From assembly GCF_011492945.1 (NCBI RefSeq), contig NZ_CP045120.1, positions 1 through 64,000 of the forward strand: a DNA stretch of 64,000 bases. The letters are read 5' to 3'. Positions 8,754 to 16,270 of the stretch are shown in pieces. The notes beneath the pieces are model-generated. The model was given only the letters and a program-made list of their open reading frames with translations, did not search any database and was not told the DNA's origin. The translations under genes and the position numbers were made by a program. Positions within the stretch are counted from its first letter, which is position 1, and each line of letters begins with the position of its first letter. The stretch comes from Rubrobacter tropicus. GTDB taxonomy: Bacteria > Actinomycetota > Rubrobacteria > Rubrobacterales > Rubrobacteraceae.

Positions 8754-9233
8754 GGGGTTAGGTTTTCGCAAATGTTCCATATGCGGATTTTTGTTGGGTG
8801 TTGCCCCTGGATCTGGCCTTGAGAGGGGCCCTTTGGGTTACGGAGATGGTGCAGCTCTGGGTGGGGGAGAGGGGATGGGTTTGGGGAAGGCGAGGTTGTG
8901 GTGGGGAAGGGTGATCTGGGGGTGGGTTCGATGTTGCGGGTGGGGTGGAGGACTGAGGGTTTTCTGGTGGAGGGAGAGCACCGGGAGTAGGTTGTGCGAG
9001 GTGTCGCAAGGAGATGGTTTGTGGAGAAGGGTATGGGAATACGGAAGGTCTAATCGGGGTGAGTTGGATGGTGGGAGGAGGATGGTGTGAAGACGAGTAG
9101 AGAAGGTTTTGGAGGGAAGATGGGTGGTCGGGCGGTGTTGGTTTGTAGGAATAAAAGTGTAGAGAGAAAAGTGTTGACAACCACGCAGCTAGACAAGGGA
9201 CGAATTGGTAGGGAAGATGGGGGGAGGTCGAGG
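8754..9233 (+). other. Non-coding G-rich, C-poor region (strong strand asymmetry)
   Basis: By hand count, bases 8821-9180 contain about 49 percent G and 7 percent C on this strand, with dozens of GG/GGG runs and several AT-rich patches (near 8770 and 9150). Genes on either side have balanced G and C. Neither strand shows a convincing protein: the long minus-strand frame is just Pro/Ser/Thr repeats from the bias. The region follows the replication-relaxation gene and runs up to the start at 9234. An origin, a transfer locus, or an R-loop/G-quadruplex region is possible. The stretch 8537-8753 before it is also non-coding and C-rich over its first third. Confidence 0.7.
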
Positions 9234-9803
9234 ATGAGGAAGACGGATAGCCCCGGACTCCGATACCCGGGGAGGGAGAAGCCGCCGGACTTGCGAGACG
9301 CCGAACCCCACTCGTACGTGTTCGAGGAGGTCACCCCCGAACGCATGCGCCGGGTGGACCTCCTCGCGGAGGGAGGGTCCGACTCGACCGGCGCGGCGCT
9401 GCCGGACAACAGAGGGCGCGTCTACCGCTACCTCTGTTCCGAGTGCTCGAAGGTCACCGCGGTGCTGGCCCGCCACGCCGGGCACGTGCGCTACGTCGTC
9501 GACTGCGCCCATCCCGGCTGCGCCGGCGAGGCCGTCCAGGAGGACGGGCCGACCGCGCGCGCGGAGGGGCACGCCGCCTCTGGTGGCGAGATCCACGCGG
9601 CCTTCTTCCGCCCCCTGGCGCCCGACGAGGTCGCCGCCTGGGCGGAGGGCGTGGAGGCGGAGGCGCGCCTGTTGGTGGAGGAGCTGGGGGCGGGGGATCC
9701 CGACGACGCGGAGGACCCGACCGGGCTGGCCTTCCGGGACGCGGAGGCCACGCGCCTCATCAACGGCCACCTCCTCATCGAGTACGGTCGGGCGGGCGGC
9801 TGA
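9234..9803 (+). CDS. Putative zinc-ribbon protein, unknown function
   Basis: About 189 residues from an ATG behind GGGGGAGG. The frame is open back to 9087, but that extension lies in the G-rich non-coding region. Cys pairs in YLCSECSKV and CAHPGC, about 28 residues apart, look like a four-Cys zinc ribbon. The C-terminal half is acidic and helical. I do not recognise a family. It lies between replication genes and small orphan genes. Confidence 0.65.
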   Translation: MRKTDSPGLRYPGREKPPDLRDAEPHSYVFEEVTPERMRRVDLLAEGGSDSTGAALPDNRGRVYRYLCSECSKVTAVLARHAGHVRYVVDCAHPGCAGEAVQEDGPTARAEGHAASGGEIHAAFFRPLAPDEVAAWAEGVEAEARLLVEELGAGDPDDAEDPTGLAFRDAEATRLINGHLLIEYGRAGG

Positions 9804-9809
9804 AGCCGC

Positions 9810-9832
9810 GCGGAAGGGGAACCCCCTTCCGC
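9810..9832 (+). terminator. Stem-loop terminator after the zinc-ribbon gene
   Basis: A 10-bp stem (GCGGAAGGGG with CCCCTTCCGC) begins 7 bases after the stop. A T-rich stretch (GTGTGTTTTTCC) follows about 15 bases downstream. The remainder up to 10,144 holds no convincing gene. TTGACT at 10072 could be a -35 for the next gene, but no matching -10 is clear. Confidence 0.5.
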
Positions 9833-10144
9833 ACCATCCCCGGGCGTGTGTTTTTCCGTCTGCACGCTCCCCCAGTCTAACCCCCGCCGGCGGACCGGCT
9901 TCGCCTCAGTAAAGGGCACGCTGCGCGCTCCGGTAGATCTTCCGGACGATCACGCTCGGGCGGGGCTCGACGCCTTCGCGCTCCGGTAGCGACGGGGCAG
10001 CGACCCGCAGCCGCCATTGCGTCCGGAACATCTCCTCTCCGCGCTCCGCTCTACGGCTTCGCCTCCGGCCCTTGACTGTCCGCCTTACCGGGGGTTCTAC
10101 CGACGAGCGTAGTAGACAGGAAGCGGGCCGAGGGAGGTACAGCG

Positions 10145-10438
10145 ATGCTGCGGGGAGACGAGAAGGCGAGGCTGGCGGTCGAGCGGTTCTACCGGACGGA
10201 GGAGCCGGGCACGGAGGCCGTGTGGGCGACCTCGACCCAGGCGTACGTGTTCGCGGTCACCAGGCGCGTCGAGGAGGTCGGGGGGCGCGAGATACCCCTC
10301 CACCGCGGCGAGAGGATCTCCTGGCGGGTGCTGCTCGCCTACGACAAGCCGCGCAAGCGGGACCCGGAGGTCCTCGAGCACCGGAGCTTCGACGCGGCGT
10401 TCGCCTCCCTGCAGAGGCTCTTCCTGGAGGTCTACTAG
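10145..10438 (+). CDS. Hypothetical protein (97 residues)
   Basis: Starts at an ATG behind GAGGGAGGT. The protein is compact and soluble, with a predicted alpha-beta-beta-alpha order (QAYVFAVTRRVEE, then ISWRVLLAYDK) and no Cys or membrane helix. Third-base GC and the clear ribosome site support it as a real gene. No family is recognised. Confidence 0.55.
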   Translation: MLRGDEKARLAVERFYRTEEPGTEAVWATSTQAYVFAVTRRVEEVGGREIPLHRGERISWRVLLAYDKPRKRDPEVLEHRSFDAAFASLQRLFLEVY

Positions 10439-10528
10439 CGTAGGCCTCGGACAGGCCGGTACTCTTCGGGGTCCCGGCCCTATTCGTGTGGACGCCCGGT
10501 GGCGGAGGGAGGAGGTTAGAATGGTGCC

Positions 10529-10975
10529 ATGAGCGTCTTCGATCCGTACGTCGAGAGGTTCGTCCCCGGCCGCGTGATAGACAACACCGGCGGAAACGAC
10601 AACGAGGGGCCGGTCACCAGCGTGGTGGGGGAGACCTTCTACGTCTCCTACGTCGTCTTGCGCGATCCTTCGGATACGGAGGACCCGGACGCCGACCCCG
10701 AGGTGGAGATAATCCACCAGGAGGAGCACGGCACCCCCTACGAGGCCGGGAAGGCCTTCGGGCGGATGCGCGCCCTCGCGCCCGAGAGGAAGAAGGAGCG
10801 CCCGCCCAGCGAAGCTGAGGCCGACCCCATCGAGCGCCTCGCGTGGGAGCAGGATGTCGACCGGGCCAGGATGGACCTGGCGAGGATGCAGGTCGCCATG
10901 GAGAACAACCCCGAGATGAGCGCGGAGGAGATCATCCGCGCCGGGCTCGACCGGCCGCCATCCGATAGGCTCTAG
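10529..10975 (+). CDS. Hypothetical acidic protein behind a three-codon leader ORF
   Basis: A 148-residue protein: a beta-rich first half (TSVVGETFYVSYVVL) and a charged helical C-terminus (DRARMDLARMQVAMENN). The best ribosome site, GGAGGAGG, is 8 bases before a different ATG at 10521, which opens a three-codon ORF (ATG GTG CCA TGA). Its stop overlaps this gene's ATG as ATGA. Translation may therefore start by re-initiation. Function unknown. Confidence 0.6.
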   Translation: MSVFDPYVERFVPGRVIDNTGGNDNEGPVTSVVGETFYVSYVVLRDPSDTEDPDADPEVEIIHQEEHGTPYEAGKAFGRMRALAPERKKERPPSEAEADPIERLAWEQDVDRARMDLARMQVAMENNPEMSAEEIIRAGLDRPPSDRL

Positions 10976-11115
10976 CTCTCCCGTCCGGTCTTTCGGGCGT
11001 TACCCCGCTAGCGGGGTCGGGCTCTCGTGCTCCGGCTTCGCCTGCGCCACCGAGCCTCGTTCCGAGTCTCGGCCCTTCGGGCTTCGATCCCTAACGCGGG
11101 CCGTGGCGACCGCTG

Positions 11116-11138
11116 ATCGACCGGCCGAGCCGGTCGAT
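11116..11138. repeat. Perfect 10-bp inverted repeat, 3-base loop
   Basis: ATCGACCGGC pairs with GCCGGTCGAT around the loop CGA, and is followed by the AT-rich stretch AATAACGCTATT. Confidence 0.6.
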
Positions 11139-11378
11139 AATAACGCTATTCATCCACGTCCCGGCGACGTTGCGGGCGGAGAAAGCCCCGTGGTGGTGGG
11201 GGATCTCCGACCCCCAGACCCCCGGCGATCTTGCGTCCGCTGTCGCGGGTGTCGCGGCGGTCTACCCGGTCCTCAGGGACCGGGCCGGCTACGCCAAGGC
11301 TCCGCCTATACGACCACCGGTAGGCGCCGTGCTACTCGCGGGCCTTCGGCCCATCTCAGGGGGCACGCCTCTTTCTTC

Positions 11379-11635
11379 TCTCTCAATTGGCTTTAATTTT
11401 CGGATGTGTTGGACCCGGACTCCCGCCGGCGAAGTGCGCGTAAAGGCTCTCCGCCGGGCCCGGACGTAAAACTTTTCTTCACGCCAGGAGACCTGGCTAA
11501 AAACTTTTCCTCCGAAGAGATCGGGCGGCAAGCCGCCCGACTAATAGATAGGGGCCCGCTCCGGCCTTGACGCAACCGTTCGTTCCAGGGCCACGTCCCG
11601 TCCCTTGAACAATTAAAGCCTTCGAAATTGAGAGA
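11379..11635. repeat. Long-range inverted repeat framing AT-rich arms
   Basis: The left arm at 11379-11398 reads TCTCTCAATT then GGCTTTAATT. The right arm at 11611-11635 reads AATTAAAGCC, five extra bases, then AATTGAGAGA. The 20 arm bases are fully complementary apart from that 5-base insertion. The arms frame ~210 bases containing the direct-repeat hairpin. The right arm overlaps a small hairpin (GAGAGA/TCTCTC) just before the gene at 11676. Confidence 0.6.
11467..11512. repeat. Hairpin flanked by near-identical direct repeats
   Basis: TAAAACTTTTCTTC (11467-11480) and TAAAAACTTTTCCTC (11498-11512) flank a perfect hairpin GCCAGG-AGA-CCTGGC. A second hairpin, TCGGGCGGC with GCCGCCCGA, follows at 11521-11540. 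Paired AT-rich direct repeats around a palindrome resemble an initiator-binding arrangement. Confidence 0.55.
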
Positions 11636-11675
11636 TCACGGTGGTCTCTCACGGACAACAGAAGGGAGTCGGGGC

Positions 11676-12515
11676 ATGACGAACCAGATGGAGGTCAAGA
11701 CCGAGGTCAAGGAGCAGGTGGAGCAGATCATCGCCGGGAAGATCCTCGTGAAGCTCGCGAAGCTCGGCGCCGCCGAGGAGCGCGCGCTCAAGCAGTCCGT
11801 CGCCGCGGTGCAGGTCCGCCATGGGGACCCCGGGCACGGCTTTGCCCAGGTCCACACGACCACGAAGAGCATCCCCGGACCGGTCGTCGCCACGGTCCTC
11901 GCGAAGCTCGGCAAGCTCGGCCTCGTCCGCAAGATCTCCGTCGCCGGCGAGACCTTCATAGCGCGCCGCGACGCCAGCCGCGAGGAGATCCTCGCCGCCG
12001 TGAAGCTCTCCGTCGGCGAGGCCCGCTACTCCGCCTACGCGGCAACGTCGCCCGGACGCCGCCAGCGCTTCCAGGACGGCGAGACCGGCTTCGTTATGGC
12101 GCAGGCGATGCCCCTCGCCGACCCCGAGGACGAGGTCCACTACTCCGAGCGCGAGGGAGCTATGACCTACGAGGGCTCGGTCGCCGACGCCCCCTTCGGG
12201 GCGGAAATCCCGTCCGATTCCGAGGCCGCCGCCACCCCGGTGAACGTCCGCCGCCGGCTCGTCGTGACGGACGAGGTCCGGGAGAAGATACGCTACCAGG
12301 ACCGGATCGGCCAGGGCGCGCGCAACACCCGCCGCGCCCGCGCCCGCTACCTCAAGACCGACCCCGCGATGCAGCAGTGGCTCGCCCGCAAGGAGATGGA
12401 GGAGAACGCCCGGCGCGAGGAGCGCCGGGCGTTCCGGGCGGACGATCCCGCCTTCAACGCGAACGCCCCGGCGATGTGGCCCGAGCAGGCCTACGAAGAC
12501 CACCGCGACGCCTAG
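11676..12515 (+). CDS. Putative DNA-binding protein, unknown function
   Basis: About 279 residues from an ATG behind GAAGGGAG; the frame is open to 11628 but without a ribosome site. The first ~100 residues look like a helical domain plus a winged helix (VVATVLAKLGKLGLVRKISV followed by a beta wing). The middle is less ordered. The C-terminal ~80 residues are rich in Arg and Glu and probably helical. No family is recognised. Its position directly after the structured region makes it a candidate initiator or regulator acting on that region. A strong terminator follows 20 bases after the stop. Confidence 0.6.
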   Translation: MTNQMEVKTEVKEQVEQIIAGKILVKLAKLGAAEERALKQSVAAVQVRHGDPGHGFAQVHTTTKSIPGPVVATVLAKLGKLGLVRKISVAGETFIARRDASREEILAAVKLSVGEARYSAYAATSPGRRQRFQDGETGFVMAQAMPLADPEDEVHYSEREGAMTYEGSVADAPFGAEIPSDSEAAATPVNVRRRLVVTDEVREKIRYQDRIGQGARNTRRARARYLKTDPAMQQWLARKEMEENARREERRAFRADDPAFNANAPAMWPEQAYEDHRDA

Positions 12516-12534
12516 AGAATCGGAGCTTCCGCGA

Positions 12535-12578
12535 GGAGCCTCGCCAGTCTCCCGGGCTGGCGAGGCTCCCTTTTTTTT
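12535..12578 (+). terminator. Intrinsic terminator
   Basis: A 13-bp stem (GGAGCCTCGCCAG with CTGGCGAGGCTCC), a 9-base loop and then eight T residues give a textbook Rho-independent terminator for the gene ending at 12515. Confidence 0.9.
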
Positions 12579-12668
12579 GTGCTCGCCGCCCGTCCGCGGG
12601 GGTCCGTGGCGGTGCGGCAGGTCCCGGATCACGTCGCCCGGCGCGCGGGCCTTGCCCGGACCGACCTT

Positions 12669-12692
12669 GGTCACACACCCTTCGGGTGTGCC
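12669..12692 (-). repeat. 24-bp palindromic repeat, intergenic copy
   Basis: Read on the minus strand, this 24-mer (GGCACACCCGAAGGG followed by TGTGTGACC) recurs with one mismatch each at 16450-16473 and 16516-16539, both inside a coding region. The core CACACCC..GGGTGTG is self-complementary. The rest of 12579-12778 shows no gene. Confidence 0.7.
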
Positions 12693-12778
12693 ACCGGCCC
12701 GGACCGACCGGCGGCCCTTCGTCGCCTCCGAACGTCTCGCGCAGCGCCGTGGCGAGTAGACGTTTAGCGGGACGCTCC

Positions 12779-12813
12779 GCGGTGTCAAGGGCAAAGGCAG
12801 CCCTTGACACCGC
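12779..12813. repeat. Intergenic stem-loop element, copy 1
   Basis: A perfect 14-bp inverted repeat (GCGGTGTCAAGGGC with GCCCTTGACACCGC) with a 7-base loop, preceded by GACGCTCC and followed by TCTCGCTCTCCCGCTC. Copies 2 and 3 have the same arms or compensated arms and lie before the next two small genes. It may terminate transcription, process the RNA, or be a mobile palindromic unit. Confidence 0.75.
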
Positions 12814-12872
12814 TCTCGCTCTCCCGCTCTCACAGGAGCGGTCTAGGAACACGAACCACGGAGGAGGAGACG

Positions 12873-13307
12873 GTGCTGGAGGCTCGGGTAGATCTCTGGA
12901 AGGCGGAGGCGGACCTCAGGGTGGTGACCACGAACGGTTTCGTGAAGCGTAACGGTGAGGCGGTCATGGGCGCAGGCTGCGCTAGGGAGCTCCGGGACGC
13001 CGTCCCCTCGGCCCCCCGGAAGCTCGGCGCCCTGATCCGGCGCCACGGTAACCGCCCGGTGCGGTTCCTGGCCGTCAACGGCGCCCACGTCGCCTCGCTG
13101 CCGGTGAAGGTCCACTGGAAGCTCGCCGCGGACCTCGACCTCATAGAGGCTTCCGTCCGCTCCCTGGTCCTCATGGCCGACAAGTTCGGCTACACGAACG
13201 TGGTGCTCCCTCGTCCCGGCTGCGGGAACGGACGCCTGAAGTGGGCGGAGGTGCAGGAGAGGATCGAGCCCCTCCTCGACGACCGCTTCACGGTCGTCAC
13301 GAAGTGA
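12873..13307 (+). CDS. Macro-domain-like ADP-ribose-binding protein
   Basis: About 144 residues from a GTG behind GGAGGAGGAGA; the longer open frame upstream runs through the stem-loop element. The order of motifs fits a small phage-type macro domain: VTTNGFVKRNGEAVMGAGCAREL near the N-terminus (broken across the binding loop), the central RFLAVNG strand and the late VVLPRPGCGNGRLKW loop. Macro domains bind or hydrolyse ADP-ribose or its derivatives; phages and plasmids use them against ADP-ribose-based defence or in NAD metabolism. The function here is inference. Confidence 0.7.
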   Translation: MLEARVDLWKAEADLRVVTTNGFVKRNGEAVMGAGCARELRDAVPSAPRKLGALIRRHGNRPVRFLAVNGAHVASLPVKVHWKLAADLDLIEASVRSLVLMADKFGYTNVVLPRPGCGNGRLKWAEVQERIEPLLDDRFTVVTK

Positions 13308-13359
13308 CGGGGATGCCCCGGCGAACCGGTAGGTGGGCCGGTAGGTTGCGGGACGCTCC

Positions 13360-13394
13360 GCGGCGTCAAGGGCAGAAACCTCCCTTGACGCCGC
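13360..13394. repeat. Intergenic stem-loop element, copy 2
   Basis: A 13-bp stem, GCGGCGTCAAGGG with CCCTTGACGCCGC, and a 9-base loop. Compared with copy 1 both arms change together (T to C in the left, A to G in the right), so pairing is preserved. Flanks GACGCTCC and CTCTCGCTCTCCCGCTC are the same as in copy 1. Confidence 0.75.
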
Positions 13395-13484
13395 TCTCGC
13401 TCTCCCGCTCGTGGGACGACCGTCTCGAAAGACGACCGCTCCCGGATGCGGATCCGGGACGTCCCCGACGGAAGGAGCGCGAAG

Positions 13485-13748
13485 TTGACCCGCCACGATT
13501 CGGCCCTGCTCGCCAACACCCCCGAGACCGACCGCGATCCCTACGAGGTGTACGACGTCTACCAGCAGGGCTTTATCACCCACGCGGAGTACATCCTCTT
13601 CCAGATCCGGCGGCAGGACACGACCGGGCACCGCGAGCAGATCTGCAGCATCGTGGGCATCGACCTCGGGGGCCAGACGGACGAGGACCTCGCCCTCGCC
13701 TACCACGGGTTCATGGTCCTCCACTTCGGAAAGCCGTCCGTCCGGTAG
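13485..13748 (+). CDS. Hypothetical small protein (87 residues)
   Basis: The TTG start is chosen because GGAAGGAG lies 9 bases upstream; the frame is open to an ATG at 13446 without such a site. The protein has a Tyr-rich amphipathic segment (DPYEVYDVYQQGFITHAEYI) and a short helical C-terminus. No family recognised. It lies between two copies of the stem-loop element. Confidence 0.55.
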   Translation: MTRHDSALLANTPETDRDPYEVYDVYQQGFITHAEYILFQIRRQDTTGHREQICSIVGIDLGGQTDEDLALAYHGFMVLHFGKPSVR

Positions 13749-13759
13749 CCGAACGCTCC

Positions 13760-13795
13760 GCGGTGTCAAGGGCAAAAAGCACCCCTTGACACCGC
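13760..13795. repeat. Intergenic stem-loop element, copy 3
   Basis: A 13-bp stem, GCGGTGTCAAGGG with CCCTTGACACCGC, and a 10-base loop, preceded by AACGCTCC. The downstream flank CGAGAAAGACGACC also matches the flank of copy 2 (CGAAAGACGACC), so the repeated unit is longer than the hairpin. Confidence 0.75.
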
Positions 13796-13854
13796 TTCCG
13801 CTTATCGGCCCTGCGGGGAGACGTCGAGAAAGACGACCCACGGGAGGAGACGCG

Positions 13855-14010
13855 ATGACCGTAGAGCAGTCGATGGAGCTCGACCGCCAGCAGCACGACC
13901 ACGCGAACGCGAGCGCCAACACCCAGGACGCGCATTACGACGCGGCCTACGAGTTCTACCTCGACCACGGTTTCTGGCCCGTGAACGACGACGAGCTCGC
14001 CGGCTACTAG
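13855..14010 (+). CDS. Hypothetical micro-protein (51 residues)
   Basis: Starts at an ATG behind GGGAGGAGA. It is His/Asp/Tyr-rich (QQHDHANASANTQDAHYD, then FYLDHGFWP) and acidic at the C-terminus. The clear ribosome site and module-like placement after stem-loop copy 3 support a real gene. Function unknown. Confidence 0.5.
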   Translation: MTVEQSMELDRQQHDHANASANTQDAHYDAAYEFYLDHGFWPVNDDELAGY

Positions 14011-14096
14011 GCGAGAGGTCGCCACCGGAAGGAGACACCTCGGAACCGGAGACGCAGCTCCGGGTCCTTTCCGTTCCCCGAGAAAGGAGAAGCTTG

Positions 14097-15893
14097 ATGC
14101 ACGCCCAGTACACGCCCGAAGAGGTCCGCACGCTCCTCGACCAGCACCAGACGCTCGAGTACGGGTCGGCCACGGACGCCGACGTCCTCGACGCCGCCGA
14201 CGTCCTGGAAGGCGTGGACGAGCTCGTCTGCAAGCTCGACCCGGCCGTCCGCCGCAGCGAGTTGCTGCTCTCCAGCCTCCCCGCCGGCGAGCACTTCTAC
14301 GTCCCGGTCGTGCGCAACTGCTCGCGCGGGGCGGGCGTCGCCATCGACCCCGAGGGCACCACGAGCTTCATGGTCACCGGCGGCGAGTTCGGCGACGACT
14401 TCCCCACCTACTTCTCCGCCCGCCAGGCGGTAGCCCACGCGCTGCTGCGCCGGGCGGAGGTCCAGACGCCGGCGGACGGGCAGGGCGACGGTCCGCTCGC
14501 CCGAGGGCTCGCCGCGCTGCTCGGTCCGAGGACCGACGCGCCGGAGATCTCCGCGCCGCCCACCGACGAAGACGCGATCGTCGCCGCGCTCAGGGCGAAC
14601 GGCAACGCCGTCGCCGCCGGCCGCACCGTCGCGGACATCGACCCGGAGGTCCTCGCGACCGTCTACCCGCTCTCCGAGGCGGGTGTGGCGCACCTCTTCG
14701 CCAGCGGAGCTGGCGCCGGCGCCGCCGGGGTCGTGTTCGCCCTGGCGGGCTCCACCGAGGGCGACCGCCGGCGGGCCGTCGAGAGGCTCGCGACGCTCCC
14801 CGGCCGTTCCTACTCCCCCCGCACCTACTCGGTGCTCTTCGAGGGCGGCGAGGCCGGCAGCCACTACTCCGAGGAGGATTGGTTCGGCCACTCCGTCAAG
14901 GAGGCCCCCAAGCCCGAGACGCGCGAGCTCGACGACGCCGGCGAGCGCTTCCGCGCCGCCCGCTTCGTCCGGCCCTCCCACGACCGCCCGCTCGACGTGG
15001 CCGCCATCCGGCGCAGGATCGGCGCCGACGCCTCCACCGCCGCGGTCCGCGAGGTGTCCGAACGGGCCCTGGCCGCCGAGACGCCCTGGGACTCCAAGGC
15101 CGAGCGCGGGCGGATGCAGAAGACCGGGGCGCGCCTGCGCCGGGAGATCTCCGCGGCGCGCGAGGCGAGGAACGGCGGCCCGGTCGAGGTCAGGCCCGCC
15201 GCCGAGCTCGACGCCGACAGGCGGGCCTCCCGCCCCGAGGAGCGCCCGGCCGGGTGGCTCGAGGACCCGAAGCTCCGCTCCGCCGTCGAGCGTCGCCGCA
15301 AAAGCGGCCGGGCGGCCTACGACACCGCCCGCGCGGTCGCGCTCGGGCTCTGCCCCGAGCTTCCTCACAAGCTCCTGCACATCCTCCGCCGCGAAGGGGG
15401 CGAAGCCGGCGCCTCCTCCGAGCAGGCGTTCCTCGCCCGCTGGAGCGCCCTGACGATCTCCGCCGCGGACCCCGAGGCGGCCGTTCGGGCCGCTCTCCGG
15501 ACGCTCGCCGAGGCCGGCAAGGTCCGGCGGGTCCGCTCCCAGAAGACCGGCGAGGTCTTCGTCGCGGCCACTGAGCCACTCGACGAGACCGCCTACCGCC
15601 GCACGTTGAACGGCCTCATCCGAGACGAGAGCTTCGGCATCGTCAACCCCTGGGCCAGCGAAGCTTCCGGCGCCGCCGAGCCCGAGGGCGAGGCCGGCGA
15701 GTGGCGGGAGAACCTGGAGGACCTCGAACCGGGCGAGCTGCACAGGCTCGCCCCCAAGCGGCTGTCCGGCGGCGACGCCTTCGAGCGTTCGCTCCCGGAG
15801 GGCGACACCATCGCCGAGGAATCCGCCCTGGAGGAGATCGCCGCGATAGACGCGGCCGTGGCCGAAGCCGTGGCCGAGCACGACGCCGCCTGA
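14097..15893 (+). CDS. Large hypothetical protein of the element (598 residues)
   Basis: Starts at an ATG behind AAAGGAGA. No known catalytic motif is seen. The first ~120 residues look globular with a YVPVVRNCSRG strand. The middle is Ala/Arg/Glu-rich and helical. Residues ~420-500 read like a winged helix (LPHKLLHILRREGGEAG, then LAEAGKVRRVRSQKTGEVFV). The LAEAG(K/E)xRRV..TGxV(F/Y) pattern recurs in the small gene at 18612, so the two share a domain. A role in element maintenance or regulation is possible but unproven. Confidence 0.6.
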   Translation: MHAQYTPEEVRTLLDQHQTLEYGSATDADVLDAADVLEGVDELVCKLDPAVRRSELLLSSLPAGEHFYVPVVRNCSRGAGVAIDPEGTTSFMVTGGEFGDDFPTYFSARQAVAHALLRRAEVQTPADGQGDGPLARGLAALLGPRTDAPEISAPPTDEDAIVAALRANGNAVAAGRTVADIDPEVLATVYPLSEAGVAHLFASGAGAGAAGVVFALAGSTEGDRRRAVERLATLPGRSYSPRTYSVLFEGGEAGSHYSEEDWFGHSVKEAPKPETRELDDAGERFRAARFVRPSHDRPLDVAAIRRRIGADASTAAVREVSERALAAETPWDSKAERGRMQKTGARLRREISAAREARNGGPVEVRPAAELDADRRASRPEERPAGWLEDPKLRSAVERRRKSGRAAYDTARAVALGLCPELPHKLLHILRREGGEAGASSEQAFLARWSALTISAADPEAAVRAALRTLAEAGKVRRVRSQKTGEVFVAATEPLDETAYRRTLNGLIRDESFGIVNPWASEASGAAEPEGEAGEWRENLEDLEPGELHRLAPKRLSGGDAFERSLPEGDTIAEESALEEIAAIDAAVAEAVAEHDAA

Positions 15894-15972
15894 GCGTCCG
15901 ATCGTCCGCCGCGACCGCCAACGGGTGGGGTCCGGAGAGGACCCCACCCTCGCACGAAAGGAATACCCACGG

Positions 15973-16044
15973 ATGGAGAACACGATCCTGACAAAGCCGG
16001 GCCGGCGCACGGAGGTCGAAGACCCGCACGCCGTTCCCTCTTAG
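15973..16044 (+). CDS. Possible 23-residue peptide
   Basis: A short ORF with an ATG 11 bases after GAAAGGA, in a gap that otherwise holds no gene. The sequence is basic at first and acidic later. Only the ribosome site supports it, so it is tentative. Confidence 0.25.
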   Translation: MENTILTKPGRRTEVEDPHAVPS

Positions 16045-16093
16045 GCCCGCCCACAGCACACAAAACGCGGCGTCCAGCCGCGGGAGGTTAGCC

Positions 16094-16270
16094 ATGACCC
16101 TCGAGGAGATCCTCTCCCTGGAAGAAGACGACCCCTGCCCGGGCTGCCCGGTTTGCAAGCCCCGCCGTTCCCGGCGGCGAGAGCGCCTGCCCAGACACGC
16201 CAGGGGACTGAGCCCCGTTGCTCGGCCACCGCGTCAGACGCACCCCAACCCCGGAAGGAGGAACCCGTGA
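16094..16270 (+). CDS. Cys-rich micro-protein coupled to the next gene
   Basis: A 58-residue ORF: ATG behind GGGAGGTT, acidic N-terminus (MTLEEILSLEEDD), a CPGCPVC metal-binding-like knuckle, then a basic tail. Its TGA overlaps the GTG of the next gene as GTGA, a coupling used throughout this window, which argues that it is translated. It is below usual gene-calling length. A zinc-binding or regulatory peptide is possible. Confidence 0.5.
   Translation: MTLEEILSLEEDDPCPGCPVCKPRRSRRRERLPRHARGLSPVARPPRQTHPNPGRRNP

Larger units (their letters stand above)
10976..11675. other. 700-base structured non-coding region, candidate origin
   Basis: No gene is supported here. The region holds several perfect hairpins, a hairpin flanked by direct repeats, a long inverted repeat and two locally AT-rich patches in otherwise very GC-rich DNA. 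Entries below list the individual elements. It sits directly upstream of a gene with a winged-helix-like N-terminus. That arrangement is common for plasmid origins next to their initiator genes, but no iteron array or DnaA boxes are certain. Confidence 0.45.

Noticed and set aside
8758-9180. Pro/Ser/Thr-rich minus-strand ORF of 140 residues
   Set aside because: Its composition follows directly from the C-rich complement of the G-rich region; no ribosome site and no domain.
9174-9195. TTGACA with TAGACA downstream as a promoter for the 9234 gene
   Set aside because: Spacing is only 10 bases; no acceptable -10 exists at 16-18 bases.
14007-16010. 667-residue open frame on the minus strand opposite the 14097 gene
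   Set aside because: Gly/Arg/Asp-rich shadow of a GC-rich gene with no ribosome site; the plus-strand gene has proper start, codon bias and protein-like sequence.
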